Part shown: positions 25,143-37,519 of the stretch, one piece after another
Numbering within the stretch: position 1 is the first letter of the stretch
How the letters are laid out: each line of letters begins with the position of its first letter
Assembly: GCA_000320545.1 (NCBI GenBank)
Contig: ADNK01003482.1
Coordinates: 1-64,000 of the forward strand
Direction of reading: 5' to 3'
DNA length: 64,000 nt
DNA from: Bigelowiella natans CCMP2755
Lineage: Eukaryota > Cercozoa > Chlorarachniophyceae
Made by a program: the position numbers and the translations under genes
The notes under the pieces: generated by a model
The model's input: the letters and a program-made list of their open reading frames with translations, nothing else
Databases searched by the model: none
What the model was told of the DNA's origin: nothing

Positions 25143-26128
25143 CTAGGAAGCTGCAGATTCTTCCCCCATTTCTTCCTCCTCGACCCTCGGCCACAGATCT
25201 GTGCAGGGTCTGTTAATTGCTGGGTCTTTCAGCGTAGGGTCTGCCGTTGATACCAGGGGGCACGGTGACTTCTCTTCGACGAGAAATCCCATGTCTCTAA
25301 ACATCTTGAGGGTTTTTTGGAGCTTCTTACAGAATCTGTCAACATCCTTACGTGTGTTGTACACGTAAAGGGACGCCCTAGCAGATCCAGCAATGCCTAG
25401 AGAACGATGTAGTGGTTGCGTGCAATGATGACCTGATCGGATTGCGACACCTTCCTGATCGAGAAAGAAAGCAAGGTCGTTGGCGTGCACGCCGGGGATA
25501 TTGAAGGCCACAAGTGCGCCCCTTCCCTCCCCCGCTGCTGAATCGGGGGAGGGGCCATAAAGGCGCACGCCCTCCATCTCTGACAGCGACTCCCATAAAT
25601 ATCGGCCGAGTTCCACCTCGTACGAATGGACACGTCCCATGTCCAAAGACTGGAGATATCTGCAAGCTTCCCCTAGCGCAACAGCCTCCGGGTATGGAAC
25701 TCCACCTGCCTCGAATCTCCATGGAACCGGAAGGAAGGCCGTTGAGGGCGGAGGTGCAGAGGGATCAAGAGATACCTCTGTGAATATTTGAGCTCCAGTG
25801 TTTAGCGGTTCCATAGTCTCGAGCAACTCTTTTCTATATTATTATTATTTTCCCGCAAAACAACAAAAGGAGGAGGAGGAGGAGGAGGAGGAGGAGGAGG
25901 AGGACATTTAGTCACCAAGCATAAATGCTATGAGATCTATGGCAGCAGCTATAGTTTCATCGCGATTTCTTTGCGTTTATTCCATAAAGGTTCGATGATG
26001 TTTTCCGTGATGATACTTTCTGTCTAACGTTTGTTAGTAATGCAAGGGAAAACTGATCGATTATCTTGATTATGATCGCTTGGGATTCTCGATGTTTATG
26101 ACATTTATTTCTCTCTTCATCACGCACT

Positions 26129-26194
<66 letters not shown>

Positions 26195-27576
26195 TCTATG
26201 TACCTTCCCCATAGAAATCCAATGCCTGTAGGACCCAGCATCTTATGTCCTGAACGACGACAAAAGAGTGGTAAGCTAGGAGATGATCATATGTAATGAC
26301 GGCTGTGATGGTGATATAGAGCATGGAGAGATCAATTACTACAAGAGAACCCATCAAGTGAAAGATATGTAAGTATGAACGTATGTATGTATAATTTAGA
26401 ATATGGGATGCAATAAGTTGGGAGGAAGGAGGAAATCGCGTTCATTCCAACGCAAATAACTTCATACCTGAGGCGGATATAAAGTCAGCACCTAATTCAC
26501 GCACATCGACAGGCATATGGGGAACACTTTGACAGGCATCCAAGGATAGCACTGCCCCTGCCTCGTGAGTCAATCGGGCTATTTCATTAACCGGGTTGAC
26601 GCATCCGAGGACATTGGAAACATGATTCACAGCAACGATCTATTTATGACAGAAAAGTCACTAAATAAAACGAAGAACATTTTGAAAAGTACAATGTGTG
26701 GTTTCACCAACCTTTGTTTTCCCAGGATTCAGCATAGATTTGAAAGCTTCCAGATCAAATGCCTGCATGTAGAGGAAGTGAGGCAAACGTTGAGCATACT
26801 ACCCCCTGCACAATGATATTATTACTATTACTCCAATGCAATTTATAGTAAACAATAACAATAATCATAATGGCAATAATTCTAGTAGTGAGGATGAAAT
26901 AATGGTAAATCATTTGCTCTCCCACCACCTGATCATTCGACAACGGGACGAACCTCAGAATGGCTCCTTTTCGTTCAGCCAAATTCTGCCACGGCACTAA
27001 GTTGCTGTGGTGCTCCATCACTGAAAGAATGATTTCATCTCCTTCTGAAACATGCAGATCGCCCCAACCTCTAGCTACCAAATTGAGGGCTTCTGTAGCG
27101 CCACGTGTGAAGACAACCTCTTCTGGCTCTGCGTTTATCAATGATGCGACTTTTGATCTTGCCTTGTTAATGCCCGACTGGATATCGGACTCATCTAGAA
27201 ATGTAGTAGCGTTTTTGGATGCCTCTCGAAGGACCTCTGTTACCTTTCTTGGTTTTTGGGATGTGGCAGCGCTGTCGAGATACAGTAATGGCTTTCCCTC
27301 GTGAACCTTTTGCATCAGGATGGGAAATTCTCCTTGGAGTGCTTCGCCCATACTCATTGATGCTTCGGATGTTATTGAAGAGTCGACTATAGAAGAAGAG
27401 TATATCTTTCCTCTACTTGGTCTTCGGGAATGGAAAAGAAGAGTGGGAGCCGGGGGGAAGCGAGTCCGCTGTACCCCCCTCCACAGGTTCCCATTTCTGC
27501 CTTGCTTGCCATGAAATGTGAAAAACACTGCAACAGCCAGAATGAGAAAAAATATCGTTTTGCGTTTATTCATCAT
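25143..27576 (-). CDS. sufS: SufS/NFS2-type cysteine desulfurase with bipartite plastid presequence
   Basis: PLP enzyme that takes sulfur from cysteine for plastid Fe-S cluster assembly. Exons (-): 26929-27576, 26712-26762, 26468-26639, 26204-26249, 25143-25833; 535 aa, phases consistent. The N-terminus has a hydrophobic signal (KRKTIFFLILAVAVFFTF) followed by a basic/Ser-rich transit-like stretch to about residue 70. Catalytic features: YLDSAATSQKP, VFTRGATEALNLVARGWG, SVMEHHSNLVPW, LDACQSVPHMPVDV, PLP lysine in SGHKMLGPTGIGFL, and active Cys in RSGHHCTQPLH. Oddity: the conserved NANVHRGxHxLS segment after the first helix is replaced by a shorter, unrelated NATTFLDESDIQSG. A 45-residue acidic tail follows the fold. 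Introns contain (GGA)n and CA/TA runs. Confidence 0.92.
26124..26190. repeat. (CA)n-(TA)n compound microsatellite in sufS intron
   Basis: CA run followed directly by TA run, just downstream (minus sense) of the exon ending at 26204. Confidence 0.95.
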
Positions 27577-27844
27577 TTTGTTCGTGTCCAGGGAGGAATA
27601 TTGGGTTTGCGTGAGGGCTCCTCCTCCTCCTCCTCCTTCTTCTTTGTTTTCGTTCGTTCTTAGTAGGGTCCCCGTCTCGTGTCCATTGTCGTATGGTTGT
27701 TGTGGAATGTGTTGTGTGGTTGTTGTGTGGTTGTTGTGTGGTTGTCATTGTTGTTGTCGTTGTTGTTGTCGTTGTTGTTGTCGTTGTTAGTTAACTATTC
27801 TGTTCGCGTCCTTGACTTACCAATTATGTTAATGAAAGAATTTT

Positions 27845-27930
27845 AGCTGGGAAGTCAAGGACGCGAACAGAATAACTAGTTAGTTAGTTAGTTAGTTAGT
27901 TATTCTTTTCGCGCCCTTGACTTCCCAGCT
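27845..27930. repeat. Near-perfect 33-bp inverted repeat with (AGTT)n loop
   Basis: Left arm 27845-27877 begins AGCTGGGAAGTCAAGG; right arm 27898-27930 is its reverse complement with two mismatches. The 20-nt loop is five AGTT units. A further inverted copy of the core (AACTATTCTGTTCGCGTCCT) lies at 27793-27818, and a decayed copy at about 28151-28195 reaches into an AACT repeat. It looks like a hairpin-forming or MITE-like element. Confidence 0.85.
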
Positions 27931-28019
27931 ATGTTGTTACACCGAAGTGTCAGAAAATCATGGACAAATACCATGGATTTCTTGGCTTATATGACTAACA
28001 AATTTTTATTTTCAAGGTG

Positions 28020-28022
28020 TTC

Positions 28023-28087
<65 letters not shown>
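28020..28087. repeat. (GTT)n microsatellite
   Basis: TTG run of more than 60 nt between the inverted-repeat cluster and the FHA gene. Confidence 0.97.
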
Positions 28088-28282
28088 GCTCTTTTTCGAT
28101 TCCTTGACTCACTCATCATCCCCACCCACCATCGTCACCCCCTGCAAGCCTGGGCAGTCAAGGATGCGACTAGAATAACTAACTAACTAACTAATCGAAA
28201 GCATTCATGCCTTGTGCAGTGAGCGCACTCGGAACAGAATAAAAGTAGTAAGAGGCGATTGAACGTGAACATACAAGAGACG

Positions 28283-28760
28283 ATGGCCCGAAAAGGCACT
28301 TCTGAAAAACTGCAGCAGGGTGAAAAGAGATCATCTCCAGTCTTGGTGGGAATGCTGGTGTGGCATGGGTCGGAAGATTCCCGCAGGGATGAGGAAGGGA
28401 AGCCTCGATGTAACTCAAAGATCAAGCTCTGGAATCGTGAGACAGTTGTAGGAAGGGGTAAAAAGCTCCAAGCGCGTATAAGACAAAGCCTCGTTTCCAG
28501 GTTGTTTCGAAGTTTAACAGGGGAGAAAGCCCGATCGCCTAAAGCAACAGTTCCCATTCAGCCGTTTATTTTCATGATTATTTGTAGGAAACATGCTACC
28601 ATCCGAGTTTTCCCAGGGACGGGCAAATCACGTCAAAACCTTGTGTGTGAATTGGTTGACAACTCCACAAATGGAACCTACGTGAATGGCACCAGAATTG
28701 ATCAACATTACCTAGAAGACGGCGACTTGATTGCTTTTGGTGTGAACATTTGATTGTCAT

Positions 28761-28793
<33 letters not shown>

Positions 28794-29426
28794 ATACACA
28801 TAGACTTTTTGAACATCGCTTACGCACAGCAGGCGCGTGCGTAAGCGTCCCTGATGCGTTGGTGATTTTCATTATTGCAAGGTGCGATCGGCCCCCTCGC
28901 TAAAGTGGGTGAATATCAAGATAACTATCTCGCCAGCGGTACCGTGTTCCAATATAGGGCAGCTGGTGGTCTTCACTGGGACGATAAATACGACGATAAC
29001 GATCAAGATAAGGAGGCGGAAATGGAAGAATGGGAACAGGATCGACTTTATGACCATCCCCCACGTACAATGAAAAGCGAGGAGAAGGCAAGAGGCAAAG
29101 CAGCAAATGATAGTATGAGGGTAAAGGCGTCGTCATCTAGGTCTTTATCTGTGAAGAAGGGCGCAAAAGTAAGAACAAAGAAATTGAATAAGAAGCGAAA
29201 TGCCAAAGCCACATCGTCGAGGAATAAAAAGAAAAAGAGGAAGCAAGGAGCAGGTGTAGACAGCAACGGAATGAGGACGTGCGAGATGTGTGGGGTGCTT
29301 CATAAATGGAAATGGGGATCAGGAAGATTTTGTGCTCAATCTTGTGCAGCTCAGTATTCCAGGAAACGTGGACCGCAGGTAGTAGAAAAGGGGGTAGGGG
29401 GAACAAGAGGAGACAAATATCTATGA
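28283..29426 (+). CDS. FHA-domain protein with Cys-rich C-terminal module
   Basis: Exons: 28283-28500, 28588-28739, 28882-29426; 304 aa, phases consistent. FHA domains bind phosphothreonine. The FHA core reads KLWNRETVVGRGK, LVSRKHATIRV (restored exactly at the first splice junction), LVDNSTNGTYVNGTRI and LEDGDLIAFG. A long Lys/Arg/Ser-rich basic region follows. The C-terminus has CEMCGVLHKWKWGSGRFC-AQSC, a C-x2-C-x13-C-x3-C pattern likely to bind zinc. The next gene downstream ends in a closely similar module. Nuclear function is likely; partner unknown. The start is the first ATG in frame. Confidence 0.8.
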
Positions 29427-29537
29427 TGATGCCAGAAGAGCATCTTCCTTCTCAGTTTCCCAATGCTGCTTATACTTAAGAAGTGTATATTTTGCGTTGT
29501 TTTGTAGCGCAATTGTGTGTGATAACCTATAATAACG

Positions 29538-30715
29538 ATGGTGGGAATTGCTCAGTCTGCGGTTGGGAAGAACAAACGGGGACGGAATACGATCACCTCG
29601 AACACAGATGGAGGAAGATCGACCAAACCATCTAAGAAGAGAAGGCAACACCAGCGTAAGTCGGCCAAAAGTAGTAGTAGTAGTAGTAGCTTCAACGCCA
29701 GCAGCAGATCATCGGCAGATGCTGGAGCAACGACACGAAGAACAACGAGAAGATCCGCTGCAGTCGCAGCAGCGATGATCAAAGAAGAGGAGGAGGAGGA
29801 GGAGGAGGAGGAGGAGGAAGCAGAAAATGATTTGGACGAAGAAGAATATGATGATGATGATGATGAGGAGGAGGAGGAGGAGGTATTCAGCTCGCGCAAC
29901 CGTCGCAAAAATCGGAAACGAGGCGTGAAAATGGAAGATGAAGATGAGGAGGCATCAGATGCTGCAGAAGGGGACACTTTTGAATCTGAACTTGCTGAAA
30001 TTGAATTCCTCCGCAAACGATTTCCCCCACCATCTGGTCGCACCGAGCGACTAACACTCCGGCCATCATGGATGACGATACATCCCGCCACTAAATTCTT
30101 CAAGTAATAATATAAGCAATATCGGTACTACTATATCACAGAGGAGGAGATTTGTCGAGTATGAGTTAACCCCTTGATGATGATACTATGATCAGGGTTG
30201 AGGCCTCCTTGGGCGTGCGATGTTACGAATCTAAAGACGTTACTTCGTTTGTGCGTCCTGAAATTCATATAAAGAAAGCAACGATAATTCCGTGCGCAGA
30301 GGTGTGTCCTCCTTGGGTACGCGTTGGCCATTTCTGGGTTCCTATCCAGCTTGGCGAGAAGACCTTCCTCCGAGAAGACAAAACGACAAGGAAACTTTGG
30401 AATCTCCACGTCACTCAGCCTTTCGCTCAACAAACAACAGCAGGAGGAGGAGGAGGAGGAGGGGAGAAGAGGAGGGAGTCTTCTGGGAAGGATGCGACAA
30501 CTGCCACTGAGAATGGCAGCAGCACAGCCAGTATCAATAGCAGTGTTAGGGGCAAAAAGACGAAAAAGAAAGCAAAAAAGAGCGAGACCACCGTGGTCGA
30601 GAATGCGTGTGAAATATGCGGAAAACCTGCCACCTGGGGTAAACTAAGATTTTGTGGAAGATCGTGCGCCGCAAAGCTGGCGGCTACCTCTGGATACAAA
30701 AGAGGGGGAAAGTAA
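29538..30715 (+). CDS. Basic/acidic nuclear-type protein with the same Cys-rich C-terminal module
   Basis: Exons: 29538-30103 and 30196-30715, joined in phase (FFK then VEASLG); 361 aa. The N-terminal half is low complexity: Arg/Lys/Ser stretches, a long Glu run from GAG/GAA repeats and an Asp/Glu run. Residues about 165-270 are ordered-looking (FVRPEIHIKKATIIP, CPPWVRVGHFWVPIQLG). The C-terminus has CEICGKPATWGKLRFC-GRSC, a C-x2-C-x11-C-x3-C pattern like that of the FHA gene 110 bp upstream. I do not recognise the family. Acidic/basic blocks suggest a chromatin or nucleolar protein, by inference only. Confidence 0.7.
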
Positions 30716-30978
30716 GAAGAGAGAAAAAACTTCAGATTGTACCAACAAATACCATAATTTTGTCCTATTATCATCATCGAGTATTACTGAACTCCAACAA
30801 TGAAAACATTAATAATAACTTACAAAATGAAACTACTTGTCTGCTACTGTGGAGATTTACAATATCTGAGACGCAAGAACCTCCACTGAGTTTGATGAAG
30901 AGAATTGTATGTCACAACTAGATGATTATGTATAAATATAAATATATACTGCACACACACACACACACACGCACACAT

Positions 30979-31018
<40 letters not shown>

Positions 31019-31603
31019 TTGTTCACATTCAACCATACTCCAGGAAAAAGCAGGCAGAGAATACTTACTACAGAGGATGATGTAGCATCTGGTCTTCAAA
31101 TCTTCAGTACTACCCAGATATAGGCGCCATTATGTGATATGTGATACAATACGAGCTGCTGTTGATGCTATGGGAGACACGGAAAAATGCTAGCAACCAG
31201 GTTTATAATTTGCACAATCTTCAGAACCTCTATGCCGTAGGATGCATGCTTGGCATGGACCAATTTCACAACTGATCGATGCATCACAAACATGCATGCA
31301 CACATCTGCTAGCCTGTGCTGCAACTTTGCAGAGCTCTCGAGCTCTAGAGCTAATGATGCCAGGATGACGAGTCAAAGAATGTCCGTAGGCCTCATCTCA
31401 TCATCTGCACACCACCCGCCGTTTCGTGCATGTGCACAGTTTGCTTCACATGTCAATGTCGCACTTGCCAATGTGGCAATGCATCTGTTCATGGCTGCAT
31501 GTACGCTAGCAGCAGCGTCAAAGCATATGCTGCTGTGTGCCATCTAGGCCATGACATCCACAGCGATGGACAAAACGCGCACATAATGTTCATTGTGCAC
31601 ACA

Positions 31604-31634
<31 letters not shown>

Positions 31635-31678
31635 GCATGCATGCATATGTGTACATGTTTGTACATGCATGTGCACAC

Positions 31679-31722
<44 letters not shown>

Positions 31723-32203
31723 AACTCAAGCTGAAAAAGAAGCACGGGACACTGCACGCGCTGTACGACACAGACGACATGATGCAGATGCTTTCACATG
31801 CATGAAACACATCATAGCGGAAATAAACAGATACAACATCAGCGCTGTAGCCGCTGCTTTGCATAGCTACATCAGGATGACCATTGAAAAGATTTAATTA
31901 TAATCAATTCATTACATCCGTGTCATATATATAAATGTGTAAATATTACACTGGATGTAACACATTTACCTAATTGCACTTTACAACGATATATCAGATC
32001 GAATATTATTGCTACGCATTCATAGCGATAATAATCAAAGTAAAGCAAGACTACATTGTAACTAACAATAAAGCATGACCACACAGCCCAAGAAGCATTG
32101 GGCAGGTGTCAATATATAATAATTCATTCCTTTATCAGCTGAACTCGTGACTAATTCAACAGCTTGCTTGTGTAGTGGGAGTCCCACTTCTACGCAGTGG
32201 TTC
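30716..32203. other. Intergenic spacer with CA/TA repeats
   Basis: No supported gene. CA then TA repeats at about 30951-31015 and again at 31601-31718. Between them (31140-31600) lies a palindrome-rich island (GCATGCATGC, GAGCTCTAGAGCT) with long but unconvincing open frames. Confidence 0.6.
31601..31718. repeat. (CA)n, TGCATG-rich linker and (AT)n compound repeat
   Basis: CA run at 31601-31632, a purine-pyrimidine alternating linker of TGCATG/GTACATG words, and an AT run at 31686-31718. Nearly the whole segment alternates purine and pyrimidine. Confidence 0.9.
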
Positions 32204-33277
32204 TCATTGCTTTGCAGAACGAAGTTGTACCTTTCCCTCAATATATTTGAATATAAATTTTATCTCCTCCTTCGCCATCCCGCTGAATTCATTATCTGTT
32301 TCATTTGTAAGCACCTTTGACATTATTACATAGCAATCAAGATGAATCATTAACCATGTCGTCTCCTTTAAATCAAACACCAAGGACGAAGATACAGGTG
32401 TGTAAAAACTACTTACCCAGGTTTTCTCTAGATCCTTAGCTTCTATTTGCTTTCGACATATCGGACATGTGTTGTTCTTTACATTCCACTCCGTTATACA
32501 TCCTTCACAGAATGCATGCATGCATGGGAGGACGACGTCGCTTGGCATATCGAAGCATATCGAGCATAACTCTAACAAACCACACAATCAAAGGTAAGAG
32601 ACTGATGCTGACGATGACAATGATGTGCTCATGGCCACGCTATTTCGAATCACCTGCAGATTGAACCTTCTCCAGTTGTGGAGGTTGCTGCTCAACATTG
32701 CCGCTGCTCTCATCCTCCCTCTCCTCCTCTCCACCTCCCGCCTGAGCAACCACAATCGCGATGAAAAAGAATCAAGATGGGTTATTGAGACATCAAACTA
32801 GCAGACATAGTTGTTGTTGTTCACACACAGCAACTATGCAACCAGACGGGTATTGTTGTTAAACCTTTAAATTTTCCTTTTTGTCTGGCGATTTTATGAA
32901 CAGCGGTAACGACTTTACAAAACAGGTGTCCCTTGATCTAGAGGACGACAACTTGTTCTTGTTCCCATGCTGCACATCCACATTATAGTACACAGACGTC
33001 CTCCATCTGAACCGTCGCGATTTGTGCCTCGACGATTTCCTTTTTCCTACGTGATAAACAGACAGATGCGAGCGACAACAGATTGAATAATGAAGGTACT
33101 ATAAGGCTGCTATAGAGGTTGTTTTGAGTAAGCATACCGTCTGATGCTGATGCTGCTGCTGCTGATGGTGATGCTTGTCGTTTTAGTTTGGACGACGATT
33201 GTTTTGCCTCCGAGGATAACGACGACGAATCCTAAGGATTAAGAAGTAGGTCATGCTTTTATATGATTATAGTGATA

Positions 33278-33308
<31 letters not shown>

Positions 33309-33625
33309 CGATGATTCTGGGTGAGATCATGCCGAACTTGGCCTCCGCTAACTTCATTTGCTAATTTTCTGACATCACACTACCTGTGAAAGCTTCTCTA
33401 ATAACTTGCTGCTTTCCATCATCTTGAGACGAATGTAGTAAAATTGATTTATCTGGTATACCAAAATCTCTTAGAATGAATAATATGTTATCTGCTTTAC
33501 ACATTATCTACCGTAAGAATATGCCGTTTTTGCTGCTGCTGATTTCCCTATGAGATAAAGGGGGTAGAACAATTGAGAGGAGTCGCGCCACTCCCGAGAT
33601 GATAATGATAATGATGATGATGATA

Positions 33626-33663
<38 letters not shown>

Positions 33664-33859
33664 AAAAGCTAGCTTCCGAGAAGTTCAATTGTAATTCAAA
33701 TATGATTAATCAATTTCTCATTTCCTACGTTTCAGTCACCACCAGCTCAAACTTAATTTACGGGTCTCTTGTTTGCGAGATACATTTTGCATCATCATCA
33801 TCATCATCATCATCATCACCACCATCACAAGTTGTTATGGAGCTCTACTACTACTTCTT

Positions 33860-33904
<45 letters not shown>

Positions 33905-34422
33905 GCACCTCTGTGTTAGAAGGGATGATGTGAGTCATGATGAGCACGTTGCCAAACCAGCTCCAATACTGATCTAATTCTCCCAAAGCCAGACGACTGA
34001 TGATAATAATAATAAACAAATAAATAATCATAAATAATAAAAATATAACAATAATAATAACAATAGCCCTGGATTTATATTCCTGTTCTCCTTGTTGATT
34101 GATTAACGTGAGATTAAAACAAACCTGTAAAGCTCGAAGCGCAGTCTTCTCTGCTCCTGGGGGTCGATGAAAAGGTCTGCCAACCTATACAACAGGACGC
34201 AAAAAAAATTGTAAGAACCACAGTCGATTCCGAAGATGAGCACTTGACCTTTCGTTGGTATCTTTTACGTCGTCCATGAGTTTTTGGAAGGATTTTGATC
34301 TGAACATGCAGTATCAGCATCATCGAAATGTCGATGAAGAGAATGTAATTACAATCTCAACAGTAGGAAACCTACTCGTTCCTAACACGGGTGGAATTCT
34401 CAGCCCCAAACGCAGCGCCCAT
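32204..34422 (-). CDS. RNF141-like RING-type ubiquitin ligase
   Basis: Exons (-): 34376-34422, 34249-34299, 34125-34184, 33909-33996, 33512-33547, 33384-33467, 33138-33231, 32865-33046, 32654-32741, 32417-32571, 32204-32314; all GT..AG, 996 nt, 331 aa. It starts MGAAFG, so Gly2 may be myristoylated as in RNF141. Next come FQKLMDDVKDTNERLADLF and LRFELY (aligning with the RNF141 N-domain) and YQINQFYYIRL. A basic/Ser-rich region has LSSSRSRDTCFVKSLPLF. The RING at about 246-284 reads CSICFDMPSDVVLPCMHAFC, then C-x2-C, W and CPIC. The tail TWVLTNETDNEF corresponds to the ESWVVSD tail of RNF141. It is divergent from the UBA protein. Several introns contain GAT or TAC repeats. Confidence 0.82.
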
Positions 34423-34966
34423 TATGACGATGGCCTTTGTCAAGGGAGCCTGATCTTTGTCCCTTCGTCACCGAGCAGTTCTAGCAGCTTCTTCGTCTTA
34501 TTATGGCCTCCTTCGAATGTTGACTGGTTTAATGACCACGAGGACACTATTTAGTCCATTATAAATAGAATATTCCTCGTGTAAGAAATCCAAAACGATG
34601 AATTCCAAACCATTGTCGACAACAAGCACAATTAAGGCAGTTGAGAAGTGTGTAAAGAATTTGCAGCAAGTTCCTGGTATAATGATGACAGTGTATTGTT
34701 TGTTAAGTTTGATGACGATGGTCCATGTGATTCATCAACTACGACTTCCGAAATTAGCGGAAAAATGAAAACGGCTGACAACAACAGTTGAAAATTCCAG
34801 TTAATTTTGTGTAAAAGTTACGTATATTTCATTGTCTCTGTAAATAAAACGGCATCTGATTACTTGTTGAACCCCTTCCCCCCGATCAAACAATGATCCG
34901 TTGACCCACCCCAATGATCAAAGCGATCTTGAAACTTGCGAAAAAAAATAATGCCCTGATAGAGAC
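34423..34966. promoter_or_regulatory. Divergent upstream region
   Basis: About 540 bp between the start codons of the RNF141-like and UBA genes; no exon or named motif found. Confidence 0.45.
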
Positions 34967-35662
34967 ATGTCCGCGCGCAAGAGGACTCGGATTCGGCCGA
35001 GCAAATTGGCCAAATCTAAAAAGCCACTCAGGGAACTTGAGGTCGTCAACGACAACATCGATCGATCGATCGGCATTATGTACAAATCATTCATTTTAGA
35101 ATCCCATGTTCTACTGCGGTAACATATTGGCGTCAAGCTCACATACTGTACAATTTGGATTATTATTGAATCTTAGACTAATATCTTCAAGTTCATTGCT
35201 CGTGGTTCGGCTTCGTCAAAGACCCTTTCCAAGGGGCAGTTAACAAGGTTTTTGCTTCCTTCTGTTTTTGTGCTTTGTGCGTAATACAATTGGGAGGGGA
35301 TTCGCAATTAGTCGGTGTCATCATAATGGTAATATCATTGCAATATATCAAATGTACCACAGTTGTCTGTCAAGAAGTCAGATTTGGATTCTCTTATTTG
35401 GTGTTTTGTATGTGTGTGTGTTTATGTGAACCTCTAGGCTTCTAACTGACAACAACTTCAAGTCATCGCCATCTTCCTCTTCACCTTGTTTCTCATCATC
35501 CGGAACTAAACTTACTGAAATTCTTAATCGAGCTGTGACGCGCACCTCGTCGAATTCTTCTTCTTCCTCCAACAAATGCACATCCTCCTCATTAGACATC
35601 GAAGCATTCGTGCAGTTCATGCGGGAATTTCTCTCAGACTGCCACAGGTGCTAGCAGCGTAA

Positions 35663-35709
<47 letters not shown>

Positions 35710-37480
35710 CAATAACGTTGAAATTGTCCTAGCAGGACGACAAGAAGACATATAATGTGTGCTCCAACATTTTCACCGTAACTCTCTCCTCTTCCTCTTC
35801 TTCCTCCTCGTCCTCCTCCTCAGCGCGATGATGCTCGGAAGTAGCCCTCCGCCTCTTCACGCCACAAACCAGGGGACCGGTCAGACACCAAGAAAGTCCT
35901 ATATTTTGAGGAGTTTCTCCAGTGACTCCGCTGCTGTTGCGGAAGAAGATGAGGACAACGAGGGAGATGATAGATACAGCTGTGGATTGGAGGAAGAAAG
36001 CATTTGCTCTAACGCTGCGGTTGGGGACGATGGAATGCTGGAGATTAGGGAAGACAGCATCGATAATCTTGCATCATTGTTGATGCGCATATGTAGCCGC
36101 AGCTTCCACCAAGTGAGTAGTACACTACACATTCACCGACGACGATAACGATGACGGCGACGGTGGATAATTCAAAACCCGTCTTCTGCTGCAATACCTA
36201 TCATGTTTTTGAAATGATGTGTTATCTTACAGGAAACGTTTGACGATGCAAAGCAATTGCTGTTAGCAGCAGCAGCAGCAGCAGAGGGACGCAAGTCGTC
36301 CTTTACCGATGAAGAGAAGGACACTAAGTGGGTACTGCACGCCAGGAGCAGAATCGACGTTTCTTCTCCTCCTCCTGATGCAGCTGCCACGTTGAAGGAA
36401 GCATTCATACAGTTGGCTATAACACAGTTCCACAAGTCGATATTAGAGGGAGGTAGGTTTTTGCACACTTTATAGTGTGCAGAGAGAGAGTAGCAACAAC
36501 CCACTACGGAAGATAAGATGATGAAGAAGAAGAAGAAGAAGAAGAGCAATAGAATCTAGCCATACTATATAATACTCGCATTACCATCAAAGTTACCCAT
36601 CTTTGTTATTTCCGACCCATAGCCAATACCACCATGATAAATGATATATCAGTTGATCAAAATGTTGTATATATAGGGCTGGTGTCCTATAAGCGTGTAA
36701 TGCGTGTCGCCTGGTATGCAATGTCTGCCCCCGAACGTTTTCTCTCAAAGCAAAGGCACCGACAATCATCATCATCGCCGTCGTCATTATCTTCTCTTCG
36801 TAGCAGCTTTCCTAGGGTACGGCCAAGTTGTCGGAATCATCGTTCTTCACGTATTATTCACAGCAGCTCGAGGACGACTCATCAACATTCCTCCAGCAGT
36901 TTGGCTAATCTCCTCACGAATACCGACAGTAGTTTTAATGATAATAATAGCAATAGTGACAGTAAAAGTTGCATCGACGCCTCTATGCTGGTGTGCTCCC
37001 CGCTGAGTTTCTCTTCTTCTACTATTAATGTTCCTGGTAGAATATCATCCACATTCACTTCCCCTGCCCGAACTCCCCGCACCTCTCGCCGTCGTCTGAG
37101 CAGTAGCAGCACCCATCACCGAAGCAATAAACGTTCCAGCAAAAAGTCCTCCCATCATCTAAAGCATCACCAGAAGAAGCAGCAGGGTAGAGAGTGGGGA
37201 TATGGCGGGCACAAAAGAAACATTAGCAAAATACCCATCTCATCATCATCCATTACAAAGAATAGTCGTAATAGCGCTACTAGTAGTAGCAGCAGCAGTA
37301 GTAGTAGATTGTTGCAAAAAAATACGAAAAAGAGCAAGGAGATTCGTGGCTTATCCACGCCAGCACAAAGATTTGTAGGAGGAGAAAGGCGAGGAAAAGT
37401 AGAAGAAACAGGGAGGAGCAGCTCGGGTTAAGATGATTGTTTTTCTGTTTTCGTTGTTGGCATAATACATGACAAGGCAC

Positions 37481-37519
<39 letters not shown>

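Larger units (their letters stand above)
27577..28282. promoter_or_regulatory. Divergent upstream region of sufS and FHA gene
   Basis: No exon found. Contains GTT-type repeats (27715-27788 and a long TTG run at about 28020-28087), a long inverted repeat (27845-27930) and related fragments described separately. Confidence 0.5.

Noticed and set aside
27845-27930. Rho-independent terminator reading of the hairpin
   Set aside because: Eukaryotic context, no U-tract after the arm, and it lies between divergent promoters.
29552-30103. 183-codon minus-strand frame with long Ser runs
   Set aside because: Antisense of GAG/GAA/AGC repeats in the plus-strand exon, which splices in phase to the Cys-module exon.
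33600-33665. Regular GAT/CAT repeats that could suggest a repeat array
   Set aside because: Simple trinucleotide microsatellite; no spacers, so not CRISPR-like.
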